Shown: positions 25,986-40,200 of the stretch, in pieces | Numbering within the stretch: position 1 is the stretch's first letter | How the letters are laid out: each line of letters opens with the position of its first letter | Assembly (NCBI GenBank): GCA_964057225.1 | Contig: OZ059900.1 | Location: forward strand, 26,117,638 to 26,181,637 | Reading direction: 5' to 3' | From: Auanema rhodensis | Lineage: Eukaryota > Nematoda > Chromadorea > Rhabditida > Rhabditidae | Length of the DNA: 64,000 nt | Made by a program: the position numbers and the translations under genes | Notes under the pieces: generated by a model | Told to the model about the DNA's origin: nothing | The model's database searches: none | The model's input: the letters and a program-made list of their open reading frames with translations, nothing else

Positions 25986-28721
25986 ACCTTGTTTACAGCG
26001 AAATTTCCAAAAACTGGTTTTCCAGCATAATAAAATATTTCTCATGGGAAATACTGTGTTTTTGTATTTTTCTAGTGTTCAGCATGTAAAATGCTTCATT
26101 TTAGTATGTAACACGCTGAAATTCGTTGCATTTGACGACTCATATGAACAAAAATCGATTTAATCAATATTAGCCATAAGGGGCGTGCCCTCAGAATATG
26201 CTAATTTCCTTAATTTTCTAACCCCTGTTTTTTTGTCGTGAAAGTGGAACTAGACGATGTACGAACAATTTTGAGCTAGGTTTCATTGACATTGCATGAG
26301 TTTGAACACATGAAATCGTAAGTCAAAACCTTGTTTACAGCGAAATTTCCAAAAACTGGTTTTCCAGCATAATAAAATATTTCTCATGGGAAATACTGTG
26401 TTTTTGTATTTTTCTAGTGTTCAGCATGTAAAATGCTTCATTTTAGTATGTAACACGCTGAAATTCGTTGCATTTGACGACTCATATGAACAAAAATCGA
26501 TTTAATCAATATTAGCCATAAGGGGCGTGCCCTCAGAATATGCTAATTTCCTTAATTTTCTAACCCCTGTTTTTTTGTCGTGAAAGTGGAACTAGACGTT
26601 GTACGAACAATTTTGAGCTAGGTTTCATTGACATTGCATGAGTTTGAACACATGAAATCGTAAGTCAAAACCTTGTTTACAGCGAAATTTCCAAAAACTG
26701 GTTTTCCAGCATAATAAAATATTTCTCATGGGAAATACTGTGTTTTTGTATTTTTCTAGTGTTCAGCATGTAAAATGCTTCATTTTAGTATGTAACACGC
26801 TGAAATTCGTTGCATTTGACGACTCATATGAACAAAAATCGATTTAATCAATATTAGCCATAAGGGGCGTGCCCTCAGAATATGCTAATTTCCTTAATTT
26901 TCTAACCCCTGTTTTTTTGTCGTGAAAGTGGAACTAGACGATGTACGAACAATTTTGAGCTAGGTTTCATTGACATTGCATGAGTTTGAACACATGAAAT
27001 CGTAAGTCAAAACCTTGTTTACAGCGAAATTTCCAAAAACTGGTTTTCCAGCATAATAAAATATTTCTCATGGGAAATACTGTGTTTTTGTATTTTTCTA
27101 GTGTTCAGCATGTAAAATGCTTCATTTTAGTATGTAACACGCTGAAATTCGTTGCATTTGACGACTCATATGAACAAAAATCGATTTAATCAATATTAGC
27201 CATAAGGGGCGTGCCCTCAGAATATGCTAATTTCCTTAATTTTCTAACCCCTGTTTTTTTGTCGTGAAAGTGGAACTAGACGTTGTAGGAACAATTTTGA
27301 GCTAGGTTTCATTGACATTGCATGAGTTTGAACACATGAAATCGTAAGTCAAAACCTTGTTTACAGCGATATTTCCAAAAACTGGTTTTCCAGCATAATA
27401 AAATATTTCTCATGGGAAATACTGTGTTTTTGTATTTTTCTAGTGTTCAGAATGTAGAATGCTTCGTTTTAGTATGTAACACGCTGAAATTCGTTGCATT
27501 TGACGACTCATATGAACAAAAATCGATTTAATCAATATTAGCCATAAGGGGCGTGCCCTCAGAATATGCTAATTTCCTTAATTTTCTAACCCCTGTTTTT
27601 TTGTCGTGAAAGTGGAACTAGACGATGTACGAACAATTTTGAGCTAGGTTTCATTGACATTGCATGAGTTTGAACACATGAAATCGTAAGTCAAAACCTT
27701 GTTTACAGCGAAATTTCCAAAAACTGGTTTTCCAGCATAATAAAATATTTCTCATGGGAAATACTGTGTTTTTGTATTTTTCTAGTGTTCAGCATGTAAA
27801 ATGCTTCATTTTAGTATGTAACACGCTGAAATTCGTTGCATTTGACGACTCATATGAACAAAAATCGATTTAATCAATATTAGCCATAAGGGGCGTGCCC
27901 TCAGAATATGCTAATTTCCTTAATTTTCTAACCCCTGTTTTTTTGTCGTGAAAGTGGAACTAGACGTTGTACGAACAATTTTGAGCTAGGTTTCATTGAC
28001 ATTGCATGAGTTTGAACACATGAAATCGTAAGTCAAAACCTTGTTTACAGCGAAATTTCCAAAAACTGGTTTTCCAGCATAATAAAATATTTCTCATGGG
28101 AAATACTGTGTTTTTGTATTTTTCTAGTGTTCAGCATGTAAAATGCTTCATTTTAGTATGTAACACGCTGAAATTCGTTGCATTTGACGACTCATATGAA
28201 CAAAAATCGATTTAATCAATATTAGCCATAAGGGGCGTGCCCTCAGAATATGCTAATTTCCTTAATTTTCTAACCCCTGTTTTTTTGTCGTGAAAGTGGA
28301 ACTAGACGATGTACGAACAATTTTGAGCTAGGTTTCATTGACATTGCATGAGTTTGAACACATGAAATCGTAAGTCAAAACCTTGTTTACAGCGAAATTT
28401 CCAAAAACTGGTTTTCCAGCATAATAAAATATTTCTCATGGGAAATACTGTGTTTTTGTATTTTTCTAGTGTTCAGCATGTAAAATGCTTCATTTTAGTA
28501 TGTAACACGCTGAAATTCGTTGCATTTGACGACTCATATGAACAAAAATCGATTTAATCAATATTAGCCATAAGGGGCGTGCCCTCAGAATATGCTAATT
28601 TCCTTAATTTTCTAACCCCTGTTTTTTTGTCGTGAAAGTGGAACTAGACGTTGTACGAACAATTTTGAGCTAGGTTTCATTGACATTGCATGAGTTTGAA
28701 CACATGAAATCGTAAGTCAAA
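25986..28721 (+). repeat. Dimeric alternation at index 272 (m77-m84)
   Basis: Monomers alternate between A272 (gacgatg: m77, 79, 81, 83) and T272 (gacgttg: m78, 80, 82, 84), giving a 684-bp register. m81 (27354) also has cagcgatatt and E-type gaatgtagaatgcttcg. m80 has a private gttgtagga. The other copies match consensus at the sites scored, so this is a weakly marked dimer. Confidence 0.7.
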
Positions 28722-29063
28722 ACCTTGTTTACAGCGAAATTTCCAAAAACTGGTTTTCCAGCATAATAAAATATTTCTCATGGGAAATACTGTGTTTTTG
28801 TATTTTTCTAGTGTTCAGCATGTAAAATGCTTCATTTTAGTATGTAACACGCTGAAATTCGTTGCATTTGACGACTCATATGAACAAAAATCGATTTAAT
28901 CAATATTAGCCATAAGGGGCGTGCCCTCAGAATATGCTAATTTCCTTAATTTTCTAACCCCTGTTTTTTTGTCGTGAAAGTGGAACTAGACGTTGTACGA
29001 ACAATTTTGAGCTAGGTTTCATTGACATTGCATGAGTTTGAACACATGAAATCGTAAGTCAAA

Positions 29064-30088
29064 ACCTTGTTTACAGCGAAATTTCCAAAAACTGGTTTTC
29101 CAGCATAATAAAATATTTTTCATGGGAAATACTGTGTTTTGGTATTTTTCTAGTGTTCAGCATGTAAAATGCTTCATTTTAGTATGTAACACGCTGAAAT
29201 TCGTTGCATTTGACGACTCATATGAACAAAAATCGATTTAATCAATATTAGCCATAAGGGGCGTGCCCTCAGAATATGCTAATTTCCTTAATTTTCTAAC
29301 CCCTGTTTTTTTGTCGTGAAAGTGGAACTAGACGTTGTACGAACAATTTTGAGCTAGGTTTCATTGACATTGCATGAGTTTGAACACATGAAATCGTAAG
29401 TCAAAACCTTGTTTACAGCGAAATTTCCAAAAACTGGTTTTCCAGCATAATAAAATATTTCTCATGGGAAATACTGTGTTTTTGTATTTTTCTAGTGTTC
29501 AGCATGTAAAATGCTTCATTTTAGTATGTAAAACGCTGAAATTCGTTGCATTTGACGACTCATATGAACAAAAATCGATTTAATCAATATTAGCCATAAG
29601 GGGCGTGCCCTCAGAATATGCTAATTTCCTTAATTTTCTAACCCCTGTTTTTTTGTCGTGAAAGTGGAACTAGACGTTGTACGAACAATTTTGAGCTAGG
29701 TTTCATTGACATTGCATGAGTTTGAACACATGAAATCGTAAGTCAAAACCTTGTTTACAGCGAAATTTCCAAAAACTGGTTTTCCAGCATAATAAAATAT
29801 TTTTCATGGGAAATACTGTGTTTTGGTATTTTTCTAGTGTTCAGCATGTAAAATGCTTCATTTTAGTATGTAACACGCTGAAATTCGTTGCATTTGACGA
29901 CTCATATGAACAAAAATCGATTTAATCAATATTAGCCATAAGGGGCGTGCCCTCAGAATATGCTAATTTCCTAAATTTTCTAACCCCTGTTTTTTTGTCG
30001 TGAAAGTGGAACTAGACGTTGTACGAACAATTTTGAGCTAGGTTTCATTGACATTGCATGATTTGAACACATGAAATCGTAAGTCAAA
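29064..30088 (+). repeat. Dimer remnant m86-m88 with atttttcat and ttttggta
   Basis: m86 (29064) and m88 (29748) share two rare changes, tttttcatggg and gttttggtat, separated by m87 (gtaaaacgct). m88 also has A226 and the index-315 deletion. The pattern fits duplication of a two-monomer unit followed by exchange in the 3' half of m88. Confidence 0.65.
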
Positions 30089-32824
30089 ACCTTGTTTACA
30101 GCGATATTTCCAAAAACTGGTTTTCCAGCATAATAAAATATTTCTCATGGGAAATACTGTGTTTTTGTATTTTTCTAGTGTTCAGAATGTAGAATGCTTC
30201 GTTTTAGTATGTAACACGCTGAAATTCGTTGCATTTGACGACTCATATGAACAAAAATCGATTTAATCAATATTAGCCATAAGGGGCGTGCCCTCAGAAT
30301 ATGCTAATTTCCTTAATTTTCTAACCCCTGTTTTTTTGTCGTGAAAGTGGAACTAGACGTTGTACGAACAATTTTGAGCTAGGTTTCATTGACATTGCAT
30401 GAGTTTGAACACATGAAATCGTAAGTAAAAACCTTGTTTACAGCGAAATTTCCAAAAACTGGTTTTCCAGCATAATAAAATATTTCTCATGGGAAATACT
30501 GTGTTTTTGTATTTTTCTAGTGTTCAGCATGTAAAATGCTTCATTTTAGTATGTAACACGCTGAAATTCGTTGCATTTGACGACTCATATGAACAAAAAT
30601 CGATTTAATCAATATTAGCCATAAGGGGCGTGCCCTCAGAATATGCTAATTTCCTTAATTTTCTAACCCCTGTTTTTTTGTCGTGAAAGTGGAACTAGAT
30701 GTTGTACGAACAATTTTGAGCTAGGTTTCATTGACATTGCATGAGTTTGAACACATGAAATCGTAAGTCAAAACCTTGTTTACAGCGAAATTTCCAAAAA
30801 CTGGTTTTCCAGCATAATAAAATATTTCTCATGGGAAATACTGTGTTTTTGTATTTTTCTAGTGTTCAGCATGTAAAATGCTTCATTTTAGTATGTAACA
30901 CGCTGAAATTCGTTGCATTTGACGACTCATATGAACAAAAATCGATTTAATCAATATTAGCCATAAGGGGCGTGCCCTCAGAATATGCTAATTTCCTAAA
31001 TTTTCTAACCCCTGTTTTTTTGTCGTGAAAGTGGAACTAGACGTTGTACGAACAATTTTGAGCTAGGTTTCATTGACATTGCATGAGTTTGAACACATGA
31101 AATCGTAAGTCAAAACCTTGTTTACAGCGAAATTTCCAAAAACTGGTTTTCCAGCATAATAAAATATTTCTCATGGGAAAAACTGTGTTTTTGTATTTTT
31201 CTAGTGTTCAGCATGTAAAATGCTTCATTTTAGTATGTAACACACTGAAATTTGTTGCATTTGACGACTCATATGAACAAAAATTGATTTAATCAATATT
31301 AGTCATAAGGGGCGTGCCCTCAGAATATGCTAATTTCCTTAATTTTCTAACCCCTGTTTTTTTGTCGTGAAAGTGGAACTAGACGATGTACGAACAATTT
31401 TGAGCTAGGTTTCATTGACATTGCATGAGTTTGAACACATGAAATCGTAAGTCAAAACCTTGTTTACAGCGAAATTTCCAAAAACTGGTTTTCCAGCATA
31501 ATAAAATATTTCTCATGGGAAATACTGTGTTTTTGTATTTTTCTAGTGTTCAGAATGTAGAATGCTTCATTTTAGTATGTAACACGCTGAAATTCGTTGC
31601 ATTTGACGACTCATATGAACAAAAATCGATTTAATCAATATTAGCCATAAGGGGCGTGCCCTCAGAATATGCTAATTTCCTTAATTTTCTAACCCCTGTT
31701 TTTTTGTCGTGAAAGTGGAACTAGACGATGTACGAACAATTTTGAGCTAGGTTTCATTGACATTGCATGAGTTTGAACACATGAAATCGTAAGTAAAAAC
31801 CTTGTTTACAGCGAAATTTCCAAAAACTGGTTTTCCAGCATAATAAAATATTTCTCATGGGAAATACTGTGTTTTTGTATTTTTCTAGTGTTCAGCATGT
31901 AAAATGCTTCATTTTAGTATGTAACACGCTGAAATTCGTTGCATTTGACGACTCATATGAACAAAAATCGATTTAATCAATATTAGCCATAAGGGGCGTG
32001 CCCTCAGAATATGCTAATTTCCTTAATTTTCTAACCCCTGTTTTTTTGTCGTGAAAGTGGAACTAGATGTTGTACGAACAATTTTGAGCTAGGTTTCATT
32101 GACATTGCATGAGTTTGAACACATGAAATCGTAAGTCAAAACCTTGTTTACAGCGAAATTTCCAAAAACTGGTTTTCCAGCATAATAAAATATTTCTCAT
32201 GGGAAATACTGTGTTTTTGTATTTTTCTAGTGTTCAGCATGTAAAATGCTTCATTTTAGTATGTAACACGCTGAAATTCGTTGCATTTGACGACTCATAT
32301 GAACAAAAATCGATTTAATCAATATTAGCCATAAGGGGCGTGCCCTCAGAATATGCTAATTTCCTAAATTTTCTAACCCCTGTTTTTTTGTCGTGAAAGT
32401 GGAACTAGACGTTGTACGAACAATTTTGAGCTAGGTTTCATTGACATTGCATGAGTTTGAACACATGAAATCGTAAGTCAAAACCTTGTTTACAGCGAAA
32501 TTTCCAAAAACTGGTTTTCCAGCATAATAAAATATTTCTCATGGGAAAAACTGTGCTTTTGTATTTTTCTAGTGTTCAGCATGTAAAATGCTTCATTTTA
32601 GTATGTAACACACTGAAATTTGTTGCATTTGACGACTCATATGAACAAAAATTGATTTAATCAATATTAGTCATAAGGGGCGTGCCCTCAGAATATGCTA
32701 ATTTCCTTAATTTTCTAACCCCTGTTTTTTTGTCGTGAAAGTGGAACTAGACGATGTACGAACAATTTTGAGCTAGGTTTCATTGACATTGCATGAGTTT
32801 GAACACATGAAATCGTAAGTCAAA
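30089..32824 (+). repeat. Tetrameric HOR, 2 x 1368 bp (m89-m92, m93-m96)
   Basis: Units are 30089-31456 and 31457-32824. Ordered members: E-type gaatgtagaatgc ending in gtaagtaaaa; T270 (agatgttg); A226 (cctaaatt without the index-315 deletion); D-type with acacact, T139, tgattt, T189 and A272. Differences: m89 has gatatt and gcttcg, m93 has A272, and m96 has gtgctttt. m89 closely matches m81 eight monomers upstream. Confidence 0.88.
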
Positions 32825-33508
32825 ACCTTGTTTACAGCGAAATTTCCAAAAACTGGTTTTCCAGCATAATAAAATATTTCTCATGGGAAATACTGTGTTT
32901 TTGTATTTTTCTAGCGTTCAGCATGTAAAATGCTTCATTTTAGTATGTAACACGCTGAAATTCGTTGCATTTAACGACTCATATGAACAAAAATCGATTT
33001 AATCAATATTAGCCATAAGGGGCGTGCCCTCAGAATATGCTAATTTCCTTAATTTTCTAACCCCTGTTTTTTTGTCGTGAAAGTGGAACTTGACGATGTA
33101 CGAACAATTTTGAGCTAGGTTTCATTGACATTGCATGAGTTTGAACACATGAAATCGTAAGTCAAAACCTTGTTTACAGCGAAATTTCCAAAAACTGGTT
33201 TTCCAGCATAAAAAAATATTTCTCATGGGAAACACTGTGTTTTTGTATTTTTCTAGTGTTCAGCATGTAAAATGCTTCATTTTAGTATGTAACACGCTGA
33301 AATTCGTTGCATTTGACGACTCATATGAACAAAAATCGATTTAATCAATATTAGCCATAAGGGGCGTGCCCTCAGAATATGCTAATTTCCTTAATTTTCT
33401 AACCCCTGTTTTTTTGTTGTGAAAGTGGAACTAGACGTTGTACGAACAATTTTGAGCTAGGTTTCATTGACATTGCATGAGTTTGAACACATGAAATCGT
33501 AAGTCAAA
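32483..33508 (+). repeat. Three-monomer block m96-m98, paralogue of m39-m41
   Basis: m96 has the T189 D-type marks. m97 has A149 plus private ctagcgtt and cttgacg. m98 has cataaaaaaat, gggaaacac and T252. The rare T189, A149 and cataaaaaaat/T252 markers follow the same order as in 12997-14022. The m96 portion also belongs to the tetrameric HOR. Confidence 0.68.
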
Positions 33509-33850
33509 ACCTTGTTTACAGCGAAATTTCCAAAAACTGGTTTTCCAGCATAATAAAATATTTCTCATGGGAAATACTGTGTTTTTGTATTTTTCTAGTG
33601 TTCAGCATGTAAAATGCTTCATTTTAGTATGTAACACGCTGAAATTCGTTGCATTTGACGACTCATATGAACAAAAATCGATTTAATCAATATTAGCCAT
33701 AAGGGGCGTGCCCTCAGAATATGCTAATTTCCTAAATTTTCTAACCCCTGTTTTTTTCTCGTGAAAGTGGAACTAGACGTTGTACGAACAATTTTGAGCT
33801 AGGTTTCATTGACATTGCATGAGTTTGAACACATGAAATCGTAAGTCAAA

Positions 33851-34534
33851 ACCTTGTTTACAGCGAAATTTCCAAAAACTGGTTTTCCAGCATAATAAAA
33901 TATTTCTCATGGGAAATACTGTGTTTTTATATTTTTCTAGTGTTCAGCATGTGAAATGCTTAATTTTAGTATGTAACACGCTGAAATTCGTTGCATTTGA
34001 CGGCTCATATGAACAAAAATCGATTTAATCAATATTAGCCATAAGGGGCGTGCCCTCAGAATATGCTAATTTCCTTAATTTTCTAACCCCTGTTTTTTTG
34101 TCGTGAAAGTGGAACTAGACGTTGTACAAACAATTTTGAGCTAGGTTTCATTGACATTGCATGAGTTTGAACACATGAAATCGTAAGTCAAAACCTTGTT
34201 TACAGCGAAATTTCCAAAAACTGGTTTTCCAGCATAATAAAATATTTCTCATGGGAAATACTGTGTTTTTATATTTTTCTAGTGTTCAGCATGTGAAATG
34301 CTTAATTTTAGTATGTAACACGCTGAAATTCGTTGCATTTGACGGCTCATATGAACAAAAATCGATTTAATCAATATTAGCCATAAGGGGCGTGCCCTCA
34401 GAATATGCTAATTTCCTTAATTTTCTAACCCCTGTTTTTTTGTCGTGAAAGTGGAACTAGACGTTGTACGAACAATTTTGAGCTAGGTTTCATTGACATT
34501 GCATGAGTTTGAACACATGAAATCGTAAGTCAAA
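33851..34534 (+). repeat. Duplicated H-type monomer pair m100-m101
   Basis: Adjacent copies share tatatttttctag, gtgaaatgcttaa and a gacggctc change not noticed elsewhere. m100 alone has A278 (tacaaac). This is the shortest tandem duplication seen, a single 342-bp unit. Confidence 0.8.
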
Positions 34535-37268
34535 ACCTTGTTTACAGCGAAATTTCCAAAAACTGGTTTTCCAGCATAATAAAATATTTCTCATGGGAAA
34601 TACTGTGTTTTTGTATTTTTCTAGTGTTCAGCATGTAAAATGCTTCATTTTAGTATGTAACACGCTGAAATTCGTTGCATTTGACGACTCATATGAACAA
34701 AAATCGATTTAATCAATATTAGCCATAAGGGGCGTGCCCTCAGAATATGCTAATTTCCTAAATTTTCTAACCCCTGTTTTTTTGTCGTGAAAGTGGAACT
34801 AGACGTTGTACGAACAATTTTGAGCTAGGTTTCATTGACATTGCATGAGTTTGAACACATGAAATCGTAAGTCAAAACCTTGTTTACAGCGAAATTTCCA
34901 AAAACTGGTTTTCCAGCATAATAAAATATTTCTCATGGGAAATACTGTGTTTTTGTATTTTTCTAGTGTTCAGCATGTAAAATGCTTCATTTTAGTATGT
35001 AACACGCTGAAATTCGTTGCATTTGACGACTCATATGAACAAAAATCGATTTAATCAATATTAGCCATAAGGGGCGTGCCCTCAGAATATGCTAATTTCC
35101 TTAATTTTCTAACCCCTGTTTTTTTGTCGTGAAAGTGGAACTAGACGTTGTACGAACAATTTTGAGCTAGGTTTCATTGACATTGCATGAGTTTGAACAC
35201 ATGAAATCGTAAGTCAAAACCTTGTTTACAGCGAAATTTCCAAAAACTGGTTTTCCAGCATAATAAAATATTTCTCATGGGAAAAACTGTGTTTTTGTAT
35301 TTTTCTAGTGTTCAGCATGTAAAATGCTTCATTTTAGTATGTAACACGCTGAAATTCGTTGCATTTGACGACTCATATGAACAAAAATCGATTTAATCAA
35401 TATTAGCCATAAGGGGCGTGCCCTCAGAATATGCTAATTTCCTTAATTTTCTAACCCCTGTTTTTTTGTCGTGAAAGTGGAACTAGACGATGTACGAACA
35501 ATTTTGAGCTAGGTTTCATTGACATTGCATGAGTTTGAACACATGAAATCGTAAGTCAAAACCTTGTTTACAGCGAAATTTCCAAAAACTGGTTTTCCAG
35601 CATAATAAAATATTTCTCATGGGAAATACTGTGTTTTTGTATTTTTCTAGTGTTCAGCATGTAAAATGCTTCATTTTAGTATGTAACACGCTGAAATTCG
35701 TTGCATTTGACGACTCATATGAACAAAAATCGATTTAATCAATATTAGCCATAAGGGGCGTGCCCTCAGAATATGCTAATTTCCTTAATTTTCTAACCCC
35801 TGTTTTTTTGTCGTGAAAGTGGAACTAGACGTTGTACGAACAATTTTGAGCTAGGTTTCATTGACATTGCATGAGTTTGAACACATGAAATCGTAAGTCA
35901 AAACCTTGTTTACAGCGAAATTTCCAAAAACTGGTTTTCCAGCATAATAAAATATTTCTCATGGGAAATACTGTGTTTTTGTATTTTTCTAGTGTTCAGC
36001 ATGTAAAATGCTTCATTTTAGTATGTAACACGCTGAAATTCGTTGCATTTGACGACTCATATGAACAAAAATCGATTTAATCAATATTAGCCATAAGGGG
36101 CGTGCCCTCAGAATATGCTAATTTCCTAAATTTTCTAACCCGTGTTTTTTTGTCGTGAAAGTGGAACTAGACGTTGTACGAACAATTTTGAGCTAGGTTT
36201 CATTGACATTGCATGATTTGAACACATGAAATCGTAAGTCAAAACCTTGTTTACAGCGAAATTTCCAAAAACTGGTTTTCCAGCATAATAAAATATTTCT
36301 CATGGGAAATACAGTGTTTTTGTATTTTTTTAGTGTTCAGCATGTAAAATGCGTCATTTTAGTATGTAAAACGCTGAAATTTGTTGCATTTGACGACTCA
36401 TATGAACAAAAATCGATTTTATCAATATTAGCCATAAGGGGCGTGCCCTCAGAATATGCTAATTTCCTTAATTTTCTAACCCCTGTTTTTTTGTCGTGAA
36501 AGTGGAACTAGACGTTGTACGAACAATTTTGAGCTAGGTTTCATTGACATTGCATGAGTTTGAACACATGAAATCGTAAGTCAAAACCTTGTTTACAGCG
36601 AAATTTCCAAAAACTGGTTTTCCAGCATAATAAAACATTTCTCAAGGGAAAAACTGTGTTTTTATATTTTTCTAGTGTTCAGCATGTGAAATGCTTTATT
36701 TTAGTATGTAACACGCTGAAATTTGTTGCATTTGACGACTCATATGAACAAAAATCGATTTAATCAATATTAGCCATAAGGGGCGTGCCCTCAGAATATG
36801 CTAATTTCCTTAATTTTCTAACCCCTGTTTTTTTGTCGTGAAAGTGGAACTAGACGTTGTACGAACAATTTTGAGCTAGGTTTCTTCGACATTGCATGAG
36901 TTTGAACACATGAAATCGTAAGTCAAAACCTTGTTTACAGCGAAATTTCCAAAAACTGGTTTTCCAGCATAATAAAATATTTCTCATGGGAAATACAGTG
37001 TTTTTGTATTTTTTTAGTGTTCAGCATGTAAAATGCGTCATTTTAGTATGTAAAACGCTGAAATTCGTTGCATTTGACGACTCATATGAACAAAAATCGA
37101 TTTAATCAATATTAGCCATAAGGGGCGTGCCCTCAGAATATGCTAATTTCCTAAAATTTCTAACCCGTGTTTTTTTGTCGTGAAAGTGGAACTAGACGTT
37201 GTACGAACAATTTTGAGCTAGGTTTCATTGACATTGCATGATTTGAACACATGAAATCGTAAGTCAAA

Positions 37269-40200
37269 ACCTTGTTTACAGCGAAATTTCCAAAAACTGG
37301 TTTTCCAGCATAATAAAATATTTCTCATGGGAAATACAGTGTTTTTGTATTTTTTTAGTGTTCAGCATGTAAAATGGGTCATTTTAGTATGTAAAACGCT
37401 GAAATTCGTTGCATTTGACGACTCATATGAACAAAAATCGATTTTATCAATATTAGCCATAAGGGGCGTGCCCTCAGAATATGCTGATTTCCTTAATTTT
37501 CTAACCCCTGTTTTTTTGTCGTGAAAGTGGAACTAGACGTTGTACGAACAATTTTGAGCTAGGTTTCATTGACATTGCATGATTTGAACACATGAAATCG
37601 TAAGTCAAAACCTTGTTTACAGCGAAATTTCCAAAAACTGGTTTTCCAGCATAATAAAATATTTCTCATGGGAAATACAGTGTTTTTGTATTTTTTTAGT
37701 GTTCAGCATGTAAAATGCGTCATTTTAGTATGTAAAACGCTGAAATTCGCTGCATTTGACGACTCATATGAACAAAAATCGATTTTATCAATATTAGCCA
37801 TAAGGGGCGTGCCCTCAGAATATGCTAATTTCCTTAATTTTCTAACCCCTGTTTTTTTGTCGTGAAAGTGGAACTAGACGTTGTACGAACAATTTTAAGC
37901 TAGGTTTCATTGACATTGCATGAGTTTGAACACATGAAATCGTAAGTCAAAACCTTGTTTACAGCGAAATTTCCAAAAACTGGTTTTCCAGCATAATAAA
38001 ATATTTTTCAAGGGAAAAACTGTGTTTTTATATTTTTCTAGTGTTCAGCATGTGAAATGCTTAATTTTAGTATGTAACACGCTGAAATTTGTTGCATTTG
38101 ACGACTAATATGAACAAAAATCGATTTAATCAATATTAGCCATAAGGGGCGTGCCCTCAGAATATGCTAATTTCCTTAATTTTCTAACCCCTGTTTTTTT
38201 GTCGTGAAAGTGGAACTAGACGTTGTACGAACAATTTTGAGCTAGGTTTCATTGACATTGCATGAGTTTGAACACATGAAATCGTAAGTCAAAACCTTGT
38301 TTACAGCGAAATTTCCAAAAACTGGTTTTCCAGCATAATAAAATATTTCTCATGGGAAATACTGTGTTTTTGTATTTTTCTAGTGTTCAGCATGTAAAAT
38401 GCTTCATTTTAGTATGTAACACGCTGAAATTCGTTGAATTTGACGACTCATATGAACAAAAATCGATTTAATCAATATTAGCCATAAGGGGCGTGCCCTC
38501 AGAATATGCTAATTTCCTTAATTTTCTAACCCCTGTTTTTTTTGTCGTGAAAGTGGAACTAGACGTTGTACGAACAATTTTGAGCTAGGTTTCATTGACA
38601 TTGCATGAGTTTGAACACATGAAATCGTAAGTCAAAACCTTGTTTACAGCGAAATTTCCAAAAACTGGTTTTCCAGCATAATAAAATATTTCTCATGGGA
38701 AATACTGTGTTTTTGTATTTTTTTAGTGTTCAGCATGTAAAATGCGTCATTTAAGTATGTAAAACGCTGAAATTCGTTGCATTTGACGACTCATATGAAC
38801 AAAAATCGATTTTATCAATATTAGCCATAAGGGGCGTGCCCTCAGAATATGCTAATTTCCTTAATTTTCTAACCCCTGTTTTTTTTGTCGTGAAAGTGGA
38901 ACTAGACGTTGTACGAACAATTTTGAGCTAGGTTTCATTGACATTGCATGAGTTTGAACACATGAAATCGTAAGTCAAAACCTTGTTTACAGCGAAATTT
39001 CCAAAAACTGGTTTTCCAGCATAATAAAATATTTCTCATGGGAAATACTGTGTTTTTGTATTTTTTTAGTGTTCAGCATGTAAAATGCGTCATTTAAGTA
39101 TGTAAAACGCTGAAATTCGTTGCATTTGACGACTCATATGAACAAAAATCGATTTTATCAATATTAGCCATAAGGGGCGTGCCCTCAGAATATGCTGATT
39201 TCCTTAATTTTCTAACCCCTGTTTTTTTGTCGTGAAAGTGGAACTAGACGTTGTACGAACATTTTTGAGCTAGGTTTCATTGACATTGCATGAGTTTGAA
39301 CACATGAAATCGTAAGTCAAAACCTTGTTTACTGCGAAATTTCCAAAAACTGGTTTTCCAGCATAATACAATATTTCTCATGGGAAATACTGTGTTTTTG
39401 TATTTTTCTAGTGTTCAGCATGTGAAATGCTTAATTTTAGTATGTAACACGCTGAAATTTGTTGCATTTGACGACTCATATGAACAAAAATCGATTTAAT
39501 CAATATTAGCCATAAGGGGCGTGCCCTCAGAATATGCTAATTTCCTTAATTTTCTAACCCCTGTTTTTTTGTCGTGAAAGTGGAACTAGACGTTGTACGA
39601 ACAATTTTGAGCTAGGTTTCATTGACATTGCATGAGTTTGAACACATGAAATCGTAAGTCAAAACCTTGTTTACAGCGAAATTTCCAAAAACTGGTTTTC
39701 CAGCATAATAAAATATTTCTCATGGGAAATACTGTGTTTTTGTATTTTTTTAGTGTTCAGCATGTAAAATGCTTCATTTTAGTATGTAACACGCTGAAAT
39801 TCGTTGCATTTGACGACTCATATGAACAAAAATCGATTTAATCAATATTAGCCATAAGGGGCGTGCCCTCAGAATATGCTAATTTCCTTAATTTTCTAAC
39901 CCCTGTTTTTTTGTCGTGAAAGTGGAACTAGACGTTGTACGAACAATTTTGAGCTAGGTTTCATTGACATTGCATCAGTTTGAACACATGAAATCGTAAG
40001 TCAAAACCTTGTTTACAGCGAAATTTCCAAAAACTGGTTTTCCAGCATAATAAAATATTTCTCATGGGAAATACTGTGTTTTTGTATTTTTCTAGTGTTC
40101 AGCATGTAAGATGCTTTATTTTAGTATGTAACACGCTGAAATTCGTTGCATTTGACGACTCATATGAACAAAAATCGATTTAATCAATATTAGCCATAAG

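Larger units (their letters stand above)
11971..36243 (+). repeat. Tract II: A177-only monomers (m36-m106)
   Basis: Seventy-one consecutive monomers all read gatttaatc; no B-type copy was seen. Variation comes from minor subfamilies: D (gggaaaaactg with acacact and usually T139), E (gaatgtagaatgc), H (tatatttttctag with gtgaaatgcttaa), A272 (gacgatg), A226 (cctaaatt) and an index-315 deletion (gcatgattt). Nine 1-bp deletions occur here. Several copies match consensus at every diagnostic site (for example m78, m82, m84, m85, m103, m105). The tract holds the 3-, 6- and 4-monomer HORs listed separately. It contains no genes. Confidence 0.85.
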
